Source of the DNA: Terrabacter sp. Root85
GTDB taxonomy: Bacteria; Actinomycetota; Actinomycetes; Actinomycetales; Dermatophilaceae
DNA: 64,000 nucleotides
Direction of reading: 5' to 3'
Assembly: GCF_001429185.1 (NCBI RefSeq)
Contig: NZ_LMIW01000014.1
Coordinates: 1 to 64,000, forward strand
Positions within the stretch are counted from its first letter, which is position 1. Every line of letters starts with the position of its first letter. The translations under genes were made by a program, and so were the position numbers. Below, in pieces: positions 26,441-35,028 of this stretch. The notes beneath the pieces were generated by a model. That model was not told where the DNA came from and did no database searches. It saw nothing but the letters and a program-made list of their open reading frames with translations.

Positions 26441-26910
26441 GACGGCTCAACGAGCGGTCGGGACCTCGCGTCGCCTTCGCCGCCGGGGCGCTCGTCACGG
26501 CGCTCGTCCTCGCCGGCTGCGAGAACGACGAGCTGGAGTCGGCCATGGCGGCGCAACCGAGCTCGAACAGCGCGGCCCTCGTCTGCGCGAAGGACGCCAA
26601 GCCGGTGACGCTGCCGGCGTCGTTCCCCGCGAGCGCGGCCGTGCCGGATGGGTACGTCGTGACGGGCGTCGAGGCCCGCAGCGCCGGTCGCACGGTCGTC
26701 ACCGCGGTGTCGCCCAAGCCGTTCAAGCAGACGCTCGCCGACATGCAGACCGCCTACTCGACCCGTGGGTGGTCGGCGTCCGAGGGTGAGGTGGAGGAGC
26801 GGGACGCCGAGTCCAACTTCGACGGCAACGGGCTCCGCGGCCGGTGGGCCATCCGCGAGATCCCCGACTGCACCGACAACACCTCGGTGAGTGTGCTCAT
26901 CGGCACCTGA
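26437..26910 (+). CDS. small lipoprotein
   Basis: A 157-residue protein with a signal peptide and lipobox LVLAGC (Cys near residue 28), so it is anchored to the outer face of the membrane. The rest has no known domain. It is coupled to the BNR protein by an ATGA overlap, which suggests the two act together at the cell surface. Confidence 0.8.
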   Translation: MRRLNERSGPRVAFAAGALVTALVLAGCENDELESAMAAQPSSNSAALVCAKDAKPVTLPASFPASAAVPDGYVVTGVEARSAGRTVVTAVSPKPFKQTLADMQTAYSTRGWSASEGEVEERDAESNFDGNGLRGRWAIREIPDCTDNTSVSVLIGT

Positions 26911-26948
26911 CACCCGGTCGGCGGCGGGAGAGCCCGCCCGCCGCCGAC

Positions 26949-27006
26949 CTGTCTGAGCAGTCACAACTCCCTGCCGACGCACGCCCGACGCGGGACGATG
27001 GGAGTG
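26949..27006 (+). promoter_or_regulatory. conserved promoter element of universal stress gene, copy 1
   Basis: Contains TGTCTGAGCAGTCACAA starting at 26950 and CGGGACGATGGGAGTGGCCG starting at 26991, 42 bases apart start to start from the preceding C. The same two blocks at the same spacing precede the USP gene at 35029. The first block fits a degenerate CRP-like dyad (TGTCT-N6-TCACA); the second contains a GACGAT that may be the -10 and a GGGAC reminiscent of a DosR half-site. Confidence 0.6.
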
Positions 27007-27047
27007 GCCGGAGCATGCGGCCCCGACCGCCGTGGAAGGGGAGAGCG

Positions 27048-27989
27048 ATGAGCGCCGCAGTCAGCTCGACGAACGAGTCGACCCACGAGTCGACCGACGA
27101 GACGATGGACCCCGGCATCGTCGTGGGCTACGACGGGTCACCGGGAGCACGCCTCGCCCTCGACTGGGCCGTCGAGACCGCGAAGCGAGACGACCGCCAG
27201 CTGACGCTGCTGCACTGCGTCGGGCTGACGATGACGCCGACCTTCCGCGCCTACGACCCCGGGGTCCAGGCGCACGCGTACGACGAGATGTCGCGAGGCG
27301 TCCTGGCGGAGGCCATCGACATCGCCACGAAGACACTGGACCGCAAGGACGTCCACCCGCTGAGCGTCATCGGCGGCGCCGCCGCCGAGCTCGTCGGCAT
27401 CTCAACCCGGGCCGACCTCGTCGTCACCGGGTCACGCGGTCACGGGGCAGTCTCCGGTGGCCTGCTGGGCTCGACGGCGTATGCCGTCACGGCCCACGCC
27501 CACTGCCCCGCGGTCGTGGTCCGTGGGTCCTCCGTGATCCACGCGGGTCCGTCGCACCCTGTCGTCGTCGCCTTCGACGACTCCAAGAAGTCCCAGAAGG
27601 CGCTCGAGACCGCCGTGCAGATCGCCACGGCCGCGGAGGCGTCGCTGCACATCGTCGCCGTCGACAACGTGGGTGGCCTCGAGGCCTGGCCGGAGACCGA
27701 CACGATCCTGGGTCGCGAGGAGATGATCGACCAGATGCACCTCCACGTCGGCCAGCTGCTGCGCGACGTCGCGGAGGACGCACGACGCGCTCACCCAGGG
27801 CTCGACGTGCAGACCACCGTCCTCGGTGGCGGAGCCGGTGCAGCAGTCGCCGCCTACGCCGTGGACGTGAGGGCCGGCCTCATCGTCATGGGGTCTCGAG
27901 GTCACGGGGGCTTCACCGGAATGCTGCTCGGCTCGGTCAGCCACCGGGTCGTCCACGACGCGCCGTGCCCCGTCATGGTGATCCGCTGA
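27048..27989 (+). CDS. universal stress protein, two tandem USP domains
   Basis: A 313-residue cytosolic protein with two USP folds (about 20-160 and 175-313). Each has the ATP-binding pattern G-x2-G-x9-G-[ST]: GSRGHGAVSGGLLGSTAYAV in the first domain, and a GSRGHGGF stretch running to GSVSHRV in the second. AAGGGGAG precedes the ATG at 27048. Tandem USPs in mycobacteria are hypoxia/dormancy proteins; the upstream element shared with the gene at 35029 suggests joint control. Another USP gene follows 25 bases after the stop. Confidence 0.92.
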   Translation: MSAAVSSTNESTHESTDETMDPGIVVGYDGSPGARLALDWAVETAKRDDRQLTLLHCVGLTMTPTFRAYDPGVQAHAYDEMSRGVLAEAIDIATKTLDRKDVHPLSVIGGAAAELVGISTRADLVVTGSRGHGAVSGGLLGSTAYAVTAHAHCPAVVVRGSSVIHAGPSHPVVVAFDDSKKSQKALETAVQIATAAEASLHIVAVDNVGGLEAWPETDTILGREEMIDQMHLHVGQLLRDVAEDARRAHPGLDVQTTVLGGGAGAAVAAYAVDVRAGLIVMGSRGHGGFTGMLLGSVSHRVVHDAPCPVMVIR

Positions 27990-28014
27990 CGCGGCCGATG
28001 ACTCGACGTCACTG

Positions 28015-28914
28015 GTGGTCAAGGGAACTCGCATCCAGGATGTCGGACCGGCCTGCGGCCAGATCGTCGTGGGCTACGACGGGTCCCCGGCCTCGCAGTG
28101 TGCCCTGGTCTGGGCCGCGGCGGTCTCCCGCGCTCTCGACGACAGCCTGAAGATCGTCCATGCCGTCGAGCTCGACCTGGTGCCGAGCCGGCGCGGCTAC
28201 GCGTTGCGCCCGCTGAGCCCCTCGCTGGAGATGGTGGCCCAGACGATCGTCGGCGGTCCGTCGACCTGGCCCGGCCCAGCGCTTGCCCGAGGGCGGGTGC
28301 GTGCGGTCCATGCCGTCGGTGGGCCGGCCCCCGCGCTGGTCGATGCCTCGATGTCCGCCGAGCTCGTCGTGCTGGGGACCCGCGGCCGGGGACGTGCCCG
28401 CACCGCGCTCATCGGCTCCGTCTCCTACGCGGTCGTCGCCCATGCGTACTGCCCCGTCGTCGTCCTGCACGACCTCGTCCGCTTCTCGTCCGACGCGAGC
28501 GGTGACGCGCGGGTCCCGGGTCCGGGCGGCGAGGTCGTCTGCGCCATCGCCGGCGGGGACGGGGAGGAGCACGCTGCGCGCGTGGAGCGGATCGTGTCCG
28601 CCGCGACCCGCATCGCTGTCGCCTGCAGTGCGTCGCTGCGGCTCGTCACCGTCACACGTGGAGGCGTCAGTGACGCTGCGAGACAGAGGATTCCGTATGC
28701 CGTCGCCTCCCTGACCTCACGGCACCCGGCGCTCGTGGTCACCGTCGAGATCCTCACCGGCGACCCCGTCACGGCACTGGCGGAGGCCACGCGGCATTCC
28801 GGACTGCTCGTCGTCGGTGCGCCACTCCGAGGTGGGGCCACTGCCGTGCTGTCCGGGCAGGCTTCCTACCGGCTCATCCGCGACGCGACCTGCCCGGTCA
28901 TGCTCGTGCCCTGA
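28015..28914 (+). CDS. universal stress protein, divergent tandem type
   Basis: A 299-residue protein with an N-terminal USP domain (GYDGSPAS near 20, GTRGRGRARTALIGSVSYAV near 123-142) and a degenerate second domain in which the ATP-binding glycines are reduced to GAPLRGGA. It begins with GTG 25 bases after the preceding USP gene and lacks a separate promoter, so it is probably read through from it. The degenerate second half suggests altered nucleotide binding. Confidence 0.85.
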   Translation: MVKGTRIQDVGPACGQIVVGYDGSPASQCALVWAAAVSRALDDSLKIVHAVELDLVPSRRGYALRPLSPSLEMVAQTIVGGPSTWPGPALARGRVRAVHAVGGPAPALVDASMSAELVVLGTRGRGRARTALIGSVSYAVVAHAYCPVVVLHDLVRFSSDASGDARVPGPGGEVVCAIAGGDGEEHAARVERIVSAATRIAVACSASLRLVTVTRGGVSDAARQRIPYAVASLTSRHPALVVTVEILTGDPVTALAEATRHSGLLVVGAPLRGGATAVLSGQASYRLIRDATCPVMLVP

Positions 28915-28940
28915 TGGGATGCGTCATCCGCCAATGCCGG

Positions 28941-30267
28941 TCAGGGGCTCGGCCGAGCGGGTAGAGCCTTCGCGAGCTCTTCGGCCAACCGCGTCACCTT
29001 CTTCTCGGCCGCAGCTTCGACAGCCCGGGCCTTGGCATCGCTCGCCCCTTGGGGGTAGGTGAAACGGAGAGAGATCATGAACGGCTGCCGCGCGCGTGTG
29101 CCGGCCCGCCATCCGTCGAGCCTCGTGTTCACGGGAATCCAGGCGGAGACCTCGCCCGGGGTCATGTCGACCCGCGCCCCGGTGGTTCCGTTGGCCGCGA
29201 ATCGGCGGTCGACTGAGCCCCCTGTCCTGACCATCACGTCTGGGCTCTGAAAGGCGTATCGCGGCTTTGCCAGCCACCACGAACAGGTGTCCTCGTCGGG
29301 CGTCGGAACCACCAGCGCCGACTGTGCCCCCGTCACCTTCTGGACTGTGATCCGGCCCAAGGACTGACAGGCCTTGGCGGAACTGGGTCCGTCCGGCGGG
29401 TAGGACCCCGTGGCAGCAGGGGAGACGACGGACCCGAGTTGAGCTCCGAGGTTGCTGAAGAGGTGCGGACCCACGTGGCTGAACGCCCACAGGGCAATCA
29501 GGCCGACGAGCGCGGAGACCACCGATCCGCGGCGGCGCGGCCGACGTCGAGCACGTCCGCGCTGTCGCGGTCGGGAGGTGTCGCGGACCATGACCGGTGA
29601 CGGCGTTCGACGAGCCGTCGATCGTTCGGCCCCGAGGACGTCGGCGACCGTCAGCACGTCCGGGTCTGTGCCCGCAGGTTCCGTCGATGCCGACGGATAG
29701 GTGTGGGCGACTCTGCGGGACAGCAGGTCCGTGCCCTCGGTCCCGGGGGCCTGGGGTTGGGCGAGGAGCCAGGCAGCGAGGCCGTCGAAGGGGATGATCT
29801 CGACCCCTCGCACGCGCTGTCTCTGAAAGGACGTGGAGTGCCCACCCGCCAGGGCGATGACGGGGACGACGGGAAGGCCGAGCGTCTTCTCCATCTCACC
29901 GGCGAAGCGCGCCACGGCGTCGAGCTCGCGTCCCTTGGGTGAGCTGCTGCTCGTGTGTTGCCACAGGTTCCCGTCGTGGACGCTGGTGCCACCGGCCCAG
30001 TTCTTCGTGTCGACGAGGTAGAGGCCCGACGGTCCGATGACGATGTGGTCGAGGTTCGTCCGGGTGCGTCCCGGACGCAGGAGACGGTCGTGGTGGACGT
30101 GCCACCCGGGCGGCAGGACGTCCAGTGCGGCAGCCACTCGACGCTCGCCGTCGGCACCGGCTGACCAGGCTCCGGCCTGCGCCTCGAGAGCGTCCGCGTG
30201 GGCGCGCCTGCGCGGCCTGATTCCTGAGCTCATCGGCGCGCGACTGCGCCGACCCACCTGCTGCCAT
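28941..30267 (-). CDS. NERD-domain membrane protein with a probable frameshift
   Basis: The main frame (from about 30257) encodes a NERD domain (about residues 30-150: GADGERRVAAALD, DHIVIGPSGLYLVDTKNW), a basic linker, one membrane helix near 245-262 and an extracellular domain of about 160 residues. The expected N-terminus (MAAGGSAQSRADELRNQ, ATG at 30267) is in another frame. Removing one base from the GGG at 30200-30202 joins the two frames into a smooth Ala/Glu-rich helix leading into the NERD domain. Either a sequencing error or a real one-base insertion; the NERD and later parts are intact in any case. Confidence 0.72.
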
Positions 30268-30316
30268 CCGAGCCCCCTGCGCCCCTGTCGCCGGTGACTC
30301 TAGGCACGGCGTGGTG

Positions 30317-30367
30317 GGTCCCGGGCCCGAATCGGTGCAACTCGCAGAGAATTCGGGTCCCGGGACC
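30317..30367 (-). terminator. hairpin after the MFS-USP operon
   Basis: GGTCCCGGGCCCGAAT at 30317-30332 pairs with 30351-30367 with one bulged base and an 18-base loop. It ends the minus-strand operon stopping at 30409 and precedes the NERD gene. A CGGCATAC octamer lies 8 bases beyond it at 30376. Confidence 0.6.
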
Positions 30368-30408
30368 GGGCCACACGGCATACGGCCTCGTGAGAGGCGA
30401 CGAAGGCG

Positions 30409-30963
30409 TCAGCCCGAGGGCGGGCGCTGGAAGCCGGGGCGCCCGGCGGTGCCGGCGGCGCGTTCGACCGAGCGGCCGAAGCTGCTGGCGGCCGCCCCGA
30501 GCGTGCTCGACCCGCGGTCGCCGAGCGCGGGTGGCACGACGACGACAGGGCAGTGCGCTGCGCGCACGAGACGGCTGCCGAGCCAGCGCGCGCCGACCTC
30601 GGTCGAGTGACCGGCGTCGATGACGACGAGGTCTGCGCCGCGGCTCTCCTCGACGAGGACGGCGCGACGCTTGCCCGCCACGACGCGCGTCTCGACGAGG
30701 TGGTCGCGGCCGAGGACGTGCGCGACGTCCTCGGCCAGGCGTGACTGCTCCGCAGAGAGGGCGCTGTCGTCGGAGACGACCGACGGCACGCGGCCGCCGG
30801 TCGCCGTCTCGGGTGCGTGCGGGCGCCAGGCCCGGACGGCCACGACGCGTCCACCGCGCGCCGCGGCCTGCTCGACGGCCCAACGAAGGGCACCGGGGGA
30901 GCCGCTCGTCGGGCTCACGCCGACGACGATCGTGGGCTGGCGCCCCAGGTCCGCGACGTTCAT
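30409..30963 (-). CDS. universal stress protein, single domain
   Basis: A 184-residue protein with a single USP fold (VVGVSPTSGSPGALRWAVEQA near 14-34 and GARWLGSRLVRAAHCPVVVV near 125-144), followed by about 40 extra residues. The canonical G-x2-G-x9-G is not complete, so ATP binding is uncertain. The start ATG overlaps the stop of the MFS transporter gene by 4 bases, which ties this stress protein to the transporter. Confidence 0.85.
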   Translation of the reverse strand: MNVADLGRQPTIVVGVSPTSGSPGALRWAVEQAAARGGRVVAVRAWRPHAPETATGGRVPSVVSDDSALSAEQSRLAEDVAHVLGRDHLVETRVVAGKRRAVLVEESRGADLVVIDAGHSTEVGARWLGSRLVRAAHCPVVVVPPALGDRGSSTLGAAASSFGRSVERAAGTAGRPGFQRPPSG

Positions 30964-32423
30964 GCCGCGGCCCCCGACTCCTCCGAGACCTTGCTCAGCG
31001 GGTCGGCGACGTCCTCGAGGGACTTCTGCTCCGCGTCGATCCCGATCGCCAAGGCCACGGCTCCGCCGATGATCATGATCACCGCACCGGCGACGTAGCC
31101 CCACGTGAGCGGGCCGCGGTCCTTGCCCTCGCCGATGAGGGCGCCGTAGAGCACGGGCGCGACGGCGCCGGCGCACTGGGCGACGACGAAGAAGTAGCTG
31201 ATCGCCTGGCCGCGCACCTCGAGCGGGAAGATCTCGCTCACGGTGAGGTAGGCCGCGGACGCTCCGGCCGACGCGAAGAAGAACGACACGCACCAGAAGA
31301 TCGTGTGCGTCGTCGCGGTGAGGATCTCGGCATGGAAGGCCCAGGCCGACACGAGCAGGACGAGCCCCGCGATCGTGTAGGTGCTGAAGATCATCTTGCG
31401 ACGCCCGATGGTGTCGAAGAGATGACCGAGCAGCAGCGGCCCGAGGAGGTTGCCGGCCGCGAACGGCAGGAAGTAGAGCGACGTCTGGGCCTTGCTGATG
31501 CCGTAGAAGTTCGTCAGGACCAGGGCATAGGTGAAGAAGATCGCGTTGTAGAGGAAGCTCTGCGTGACCATCATCGTCAGGCCGAGAACTGTGCGCCGCC
31601 CGTACCGCCGGACGAAGACGTCCCACAGCACCTTCGGCCCCATGCGGTCCTCGGCCTTGACGAGAATCGCCTTGCTGTCGTCGACCTCCGGGATCTCGCC
31701 GCCCTCGCGACGCACCCGCTCCTCGATCTCGTCGACCGTGCGCTCGGCCTCCTCCGCGCGACCGTGGGTGAGCAGCCAGCGCGGGCTCTCCGGGATGTGC
31801 CGGCGCAGCCAGATGATCGACAGGCCGAGGATCGGGCCGATGAAGAACGCCAGGCGCCAGCCGACGTTCTCGGCGACGTTGTCGGGGTTGAGCAGGTAGA
31901 GGTTCGCGAGCGCCCCGAAGAACGCGCCGAACCAGTACGTCCCGTTGATCGCGATGTCGACGCGACCGCGGAAGCGCGCGGGGATCAGCTCGTCGATGGC
32001 CGAGTTGATCGCGGTGTACTCACCACCGATGCCCATGCCGGCGACGAACCGGCAGACCCACAGGAACCACATGTTCGGTGAGAGGCCGGCCAGGCCCGAT
32101 CCGATCAGGTAGATGACCAGGGTGATGATGAACAGCTTGCGGCGCCCGAGCCGGTCAGTGAGGCGACCGAACGTCAGCGCTCCGACCACCTGGCCGACGA
32201 GGTAGACCGTGCCCGTCAGCCCCACCTGCGTGGCGGACATGCCGAGCGTCTTCTGGAAGCCCGACTCGGACACGATCTGGATCTCGAGTCCGTCGAGGAT
32301 CCACGACACCCCGAGCCCGAGAACGACCGACCAGTGGAACTTCGTCCACGGGAGCCGGTCCATGCGGGCGGGCACCAGACTCCTGATGGCACCGTCCGTG
32401 CGTTGTGCGACAGCCTCGCTCAT
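30960..32423 (-). CDS. MFS transporter of the sugar/organic-acid porter type
   Basis: A 487-residue carrier with 12 predicted helices. It has MFS signatures GRLTDRLGRRK between helices 2 and 3, RFVAGMGIGGEY in helix 4, PESPRWLL after helix 6 and GHLFDTIGRRK between helices 8 and 9. The start at 32423 was chosen because AAGGAG lies 7 bases upstream; an ATG at 32429 sits directly on that site. It is co-transcribed with a USP gene, suggesting control or stress-coupling of uptake. Substrate not deducible. Confidence 0.9.
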   Translation of the reverse strand: MSEAVAQRTDGAIRSLVPARMDRLPWTKFHWSVVLGLGVSWILDGLEIQIVSESGFQKTLGMSATQVGLTGTVYLVGQVVGALTFGRLTDRLGRRKLFIITLVIYLIGSGLAGLSPNMWFLWVCRFVAGMGIGGEYTAINSAIDELIPARFRGRVDIAINGTYWFGAFFGALANLYLLNPDNVAENVGWRLAFFIGPILGLSIIWLRRHIPESPRWLLTHGRAEEAERTVDEIEERVRREGGEIPEVDDSKAILVKAEDRMGPKVLWDVFVRRYGRRTVLGLTMMVTQSFLYNAIFFTYALVLTNFYGISKAQTSLYFLPFAAGNLLGPLLLGHLFDTIGRRKMIFSTYTIAGLVLLVSAWAFHAEILTATTHTIFWCVSFFFASAGASAAYLTVSEIFPLEVRGQAISYFFVVAQCAGAVAPVLYGALIGEGKDRGPLTWGYVAGAVIMIIGGAVALAIGIDAEQKSLEDVADPLSKVSEESGAAA

Positions 32424-32656
32424 CCCCATCTCCTTCGATCCGAATCGCTGTGAACCGTCGGGTCAGGGCGCGCGGCGCCGCGTCCTCACCGCCGGAGTCC
32501 GTACCCCGTGGCCCGGCACGACGAACGTGCTTCGTGACGGTTTGCCCCGGTGCCCTCCCGAGTGCGTATGCCGTCGGGTGGTCCCACGCCGTCCCGCTGG
32601 GTACGTCAGATGACGGGGGCACAGTCGCCCTCCCTCGACAGCGCAGGAGGAACGAC

Positions 32657-33094
32657 ATGCCGGCCAGGAAGCCAACGCGCGGAAGCACGGACCTGCCCTC
32701 GACCCTCGAGCGGTCGTCGAAGAAGGCGCAGGAGACGTGGCTCGCGACGCATGACGCCGCGGTCGAGCAGTACGGCGAGGGCGAGCGAGCCCACCGCACG
32801 GCGTTCGCCTCGCTCAAGCACTCCTTCGAGAAGGTCGGCGACCACTGGGAGGAGAAGGCCGAGAAGGGACCGAGCGACCGCCAGGCCGAACGCCGCGGTG
32901 CCGAGGCCAGGGCCCACCGCGACGACGGGGACTCGGCCGGCGGGGTCGACGCCAACGCCTCGAAGCAGCACCTCTACGACATCGCCAAGCGCCTCCAGGT
33001 GTCGGGGCGCTCCACCATGAGCAAGGCCGAGCTCGTAGAGGCGATCCAGCGCGCCAACGACCGCGCCACGGCCGCCGCGCGGGACTCGACCTGA
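32657..33094 (+). CDS. ChaB-family protein with Rho N-terminal (SAP-like) domain
   Basis: A 145-residue basic protein. Residues 8-70 match ChaB (LPSTLERSSKKAQETWLATHDAAVEQYGEGERAHRTAF in outline), a small domain annotated as a cation-transport regulator. The last 40 residues (LYDIAKRLQVSGRSTMSKAELVEAI) form a Rho N-terminal/SAP-like helix-extension-helix that binds nucleic acids. AGGAGG precedes the ATG. Role unknown; the combination suggests a DNA- or RNA-associated stress protein. Confidence 0.85.
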   Translation: MPARKPTRGSTDLPSTLERSSKKAQETWLATHDAAVEQYGEGERAHRTAFASLKHSFEKVGDHWEEKAEKGPSDRQAERRGAEARAHRDDGDSAGGVDANASKQHLYDIAKRLQVSGRSTMSKAELVEAIQRANDRATAAARDST

Positions 33095-33309
33095 GGAGTC
33101 CTCGACTCGAGTCCTCCACTCGCACGGGAGAATTCGCTCGCGGAGACCGCAAACGCCCGAATCGTTCCCAGCGATCGTCGAGCAGACTCTCAGGCTCCTG
33201 AGAAGGCCGGTGCCGACGACCCGACAGCCCTAGCGTGGACAACTGGGCCGCCACAGGAGTCGGCCCGGAGCGGTGGGACGCACACGCCGCCACCGCGGAG
33301 GAGAGCACC

Positions 33310-34854
33310 ATGTCCGTGTCACGAAGGGGTGGATCTCGGGGGACTGCAGTACTCGGGGCGGTCGCGGTCGTCGCGGCCGCCGCACTCGCGACCGGGGTGG
33401 CGTCGGCCGACGCCTCCACGACCGGCGCGAGCTCGACCTATCTGGTCGTCTACAAGGAGAAGACCTCCACGAGCGGCGCGGGCAGCGCCGTCGCCGCAGC
33501 GGGCGGTCAGGTCGTCGCGACCTACGCCCCCATCAGCGTCGTCGTCGCGCGGTCGGCCAGCCCCGACTTCGCCGCGAAGATGCGTCGGGTCACGGGTGTC
33601 GAGGGCGCCGTCGCCACGACGAGGTTCGCCACCGCCGTCGACGGCGGAGCGGTCTCGGCCGACACCGCAGCCGCGACCACGACCCAGACCACCGCGAACG
33701 GGGCAGCACTCCCGGGCCTCAACGACTCGCTGTCGGGGCTGCAGTGGGACATGACCCAGATCAAGGTCGGTGAGGCACACGCCATCAGCACCGGTGACCC
33801 CTCGATCCTCGTGGGAGACATCGACACCGGCCTCGACTACACGCACCCGGACCTCGCGGCGAACGTCGACTCCGGCGCGAGCGCCAACTGCGTCAGCGGA
33901 GTGGCAGAGCCCGGCGCGGCGGCGGCTGCCGACGACAACGGTCACGGCACGCACACGGCCGGCACGATCGCCGCCGCCGCGAACGGCATCGGCATCGTCG
34001 GGGTGGCACCGAACGTGAAGATCGCCGGCATCAAGGCCGGCAACGCCGCCGGCTTCTTCTTCCCCGAGGCCGTCGTCTGCTCGTTCATGTGGGCGGCCGA
34101 CCACGGCGTCGACGTGACGAACAACAGCTACTTCGCCGACCCGTGGCTCTTCAACTGCCGCAACGACGCCGAGCAGCGGGCCATCTGGACCGCCGAGCGT
34201 CGCGCCATCAAGTACGCACAGAACAAGGGTGTGCTCGTCGTCGCGGCCGCGGGCAACCAGGCCGACGACCTGTCGCACCCGACCCTGGACGCGACGAGTC
34301 CCGACGACACGAACCCGGTGCTGCGGACGATCAGCAACGCGTGTGCCGTCGTCCCGACCGAGGTGCCGGGCGTCGTGGGCGTCAGCGCCACGGGCAACCA
34401 GCAGATGAAGTCGTTCTACTCGTCCTACGGCATCTCGGCGGTCGACGTCGCGGCGCCGGGCGGCGACTCCATCCTGCAGCTGACGCCCGCCGCTCCCAAC
34501 GGCCGGGTGCTCTCGACCTGGCCCGCGGCGCTCCTCACGGTGACGTGCCTGCCGGCACGCCGCCTCGTCGATGCGAGTGGCGCGACGTACTGCTACCAGC
34601 AGGGCACGTCGATGGCCTCCCCGCACGCCGCGGGCGTGGCGGCGCTCATCGCCAGTGTCACCGGCGACACCGGTGGTGCGCTCGCAGCCGATCTGCAGCG
34701 TGCGACGAACCCGATCGCGTGCCCCGCGGACGTCTCGCCGTACGCCTTCTTCCCGGGCGTCGACGACGGTGCCGCACAGCGGTGCCAAGGCGGCCGCGGC
34801 CAGAACGGCTGGTTCGGCTCTGGGGAGGTGGACGCGCTCAAGGCCGTCGGCTGA
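33310..34854 (+). CDS. secreted subtilisin-like serine protease (S8)
   Basis: A 514-residue exported protease with a signal peptide (cleavage near ASA/DAS, residue 35), a short propeptide of the I9 type (YLVVYKEKTS to about 115) and a catalytic domain. The triad is visible: Asp in DIDTGLDYTHPD near 175, His in NGHGTHTAGT near 215 and Ser in GTSMASPHAAGV near 435; the oxyanion Asn is in VAAAGNQ near 315. No C-terminal anchor. A TAGCGT at 33231 may be its -10. Confidence 0.92.
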   Translation: MSVSRRGGSRGTAVLGAVAVVAAAALATGVASADASTTGASSTYLVVYKEKTSTSGAGSAVAAAGGQVVATYAPISVVVARSASPDFAAKMRRVTGVEGAVATTRFATAVDGGAVSADTAAATTTQTTANGAALPGLNDSLSGLQWDMTQIKVGEAHAISTGDPSILVGDIDTGLDYTHPDLAANVDSGASANCVSGVAEPGAAAAADDNGHGTHTAGTIAAAANGIGIVGVAPNVKIAGIKAGNAAGFFFPEAVVCSFMWAADHGVDVTNNSYFADPWLFNCRNDAEQRAIWTAERRAIKYAQNKGVLVVAAAGNQADDLSHPTLDATSPDDTNPVLRTISNACAVVPTEVPGVVGVSATGNQQMKSFYSSYGISAVDVAAPGGDSILQLTPAAPNGRVLSTWPAALLTVTCLPARRLVDASGATYCYQQGTSMASPHAAGVAALIASVTGDTGGALAADLQRATNPIACPADVSPYAFFPGVDDGAAQRCQGGRGQNGWFGSGEVDALKAVG

Positions 34855-34867
34855 CCCACCACGCAGT

Positions 34868-34901
34868 CCGCCGGGCCGGGTCGCTCGACCCGGCTCGGCG
34901 G
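34868..34901 (+). terminator. hairpin terminator after the subtilase
   Basis: A 16-bp stem with one mismatch (CCGCCGGGCCGGGTCG and its complement) and a very short loop, 14 bases after the stop. CGGCATAC at 34899-34906 overlaps its 3' edge. Confidence 0.75.
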
Positions 34902-34925
34902 CATACGCCATCGGGGACGCCTGCC

Positions 34926-34985
34926 CTGTCTGAGTGGTCACAAAGGACCTGCGGCGTCCGGGCCCGGCGGGACGATGGAGGTGGA
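34926..34985 (+). promoter_or_regulatory. conserved promoter element of universal stress gene, copy 2
   Basis: TGTCTGAGTGGTCACAA at 34927 and CGGGACGATGGAGGTGGACG at 34968 repeat the two blocks upstream of the USP gene at 27048, at identical spacing. Bases between the blocks are not conserved, so the blocks are likely protein-binding sites. Confidence 0.6.
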
Positions 34986-35028
34986 CGGAGCAGAGGCCCG
35001 GCCATGTGAACGAGAGAAGGGGAGCACC

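Noticed and set aside
26949-27006. A full DosR box upstream of the USP gene.
   Set aside because: Only one arm (GGGAC) agrees with the known palindrome; the other arm does not, so I describe it only as a similarity.
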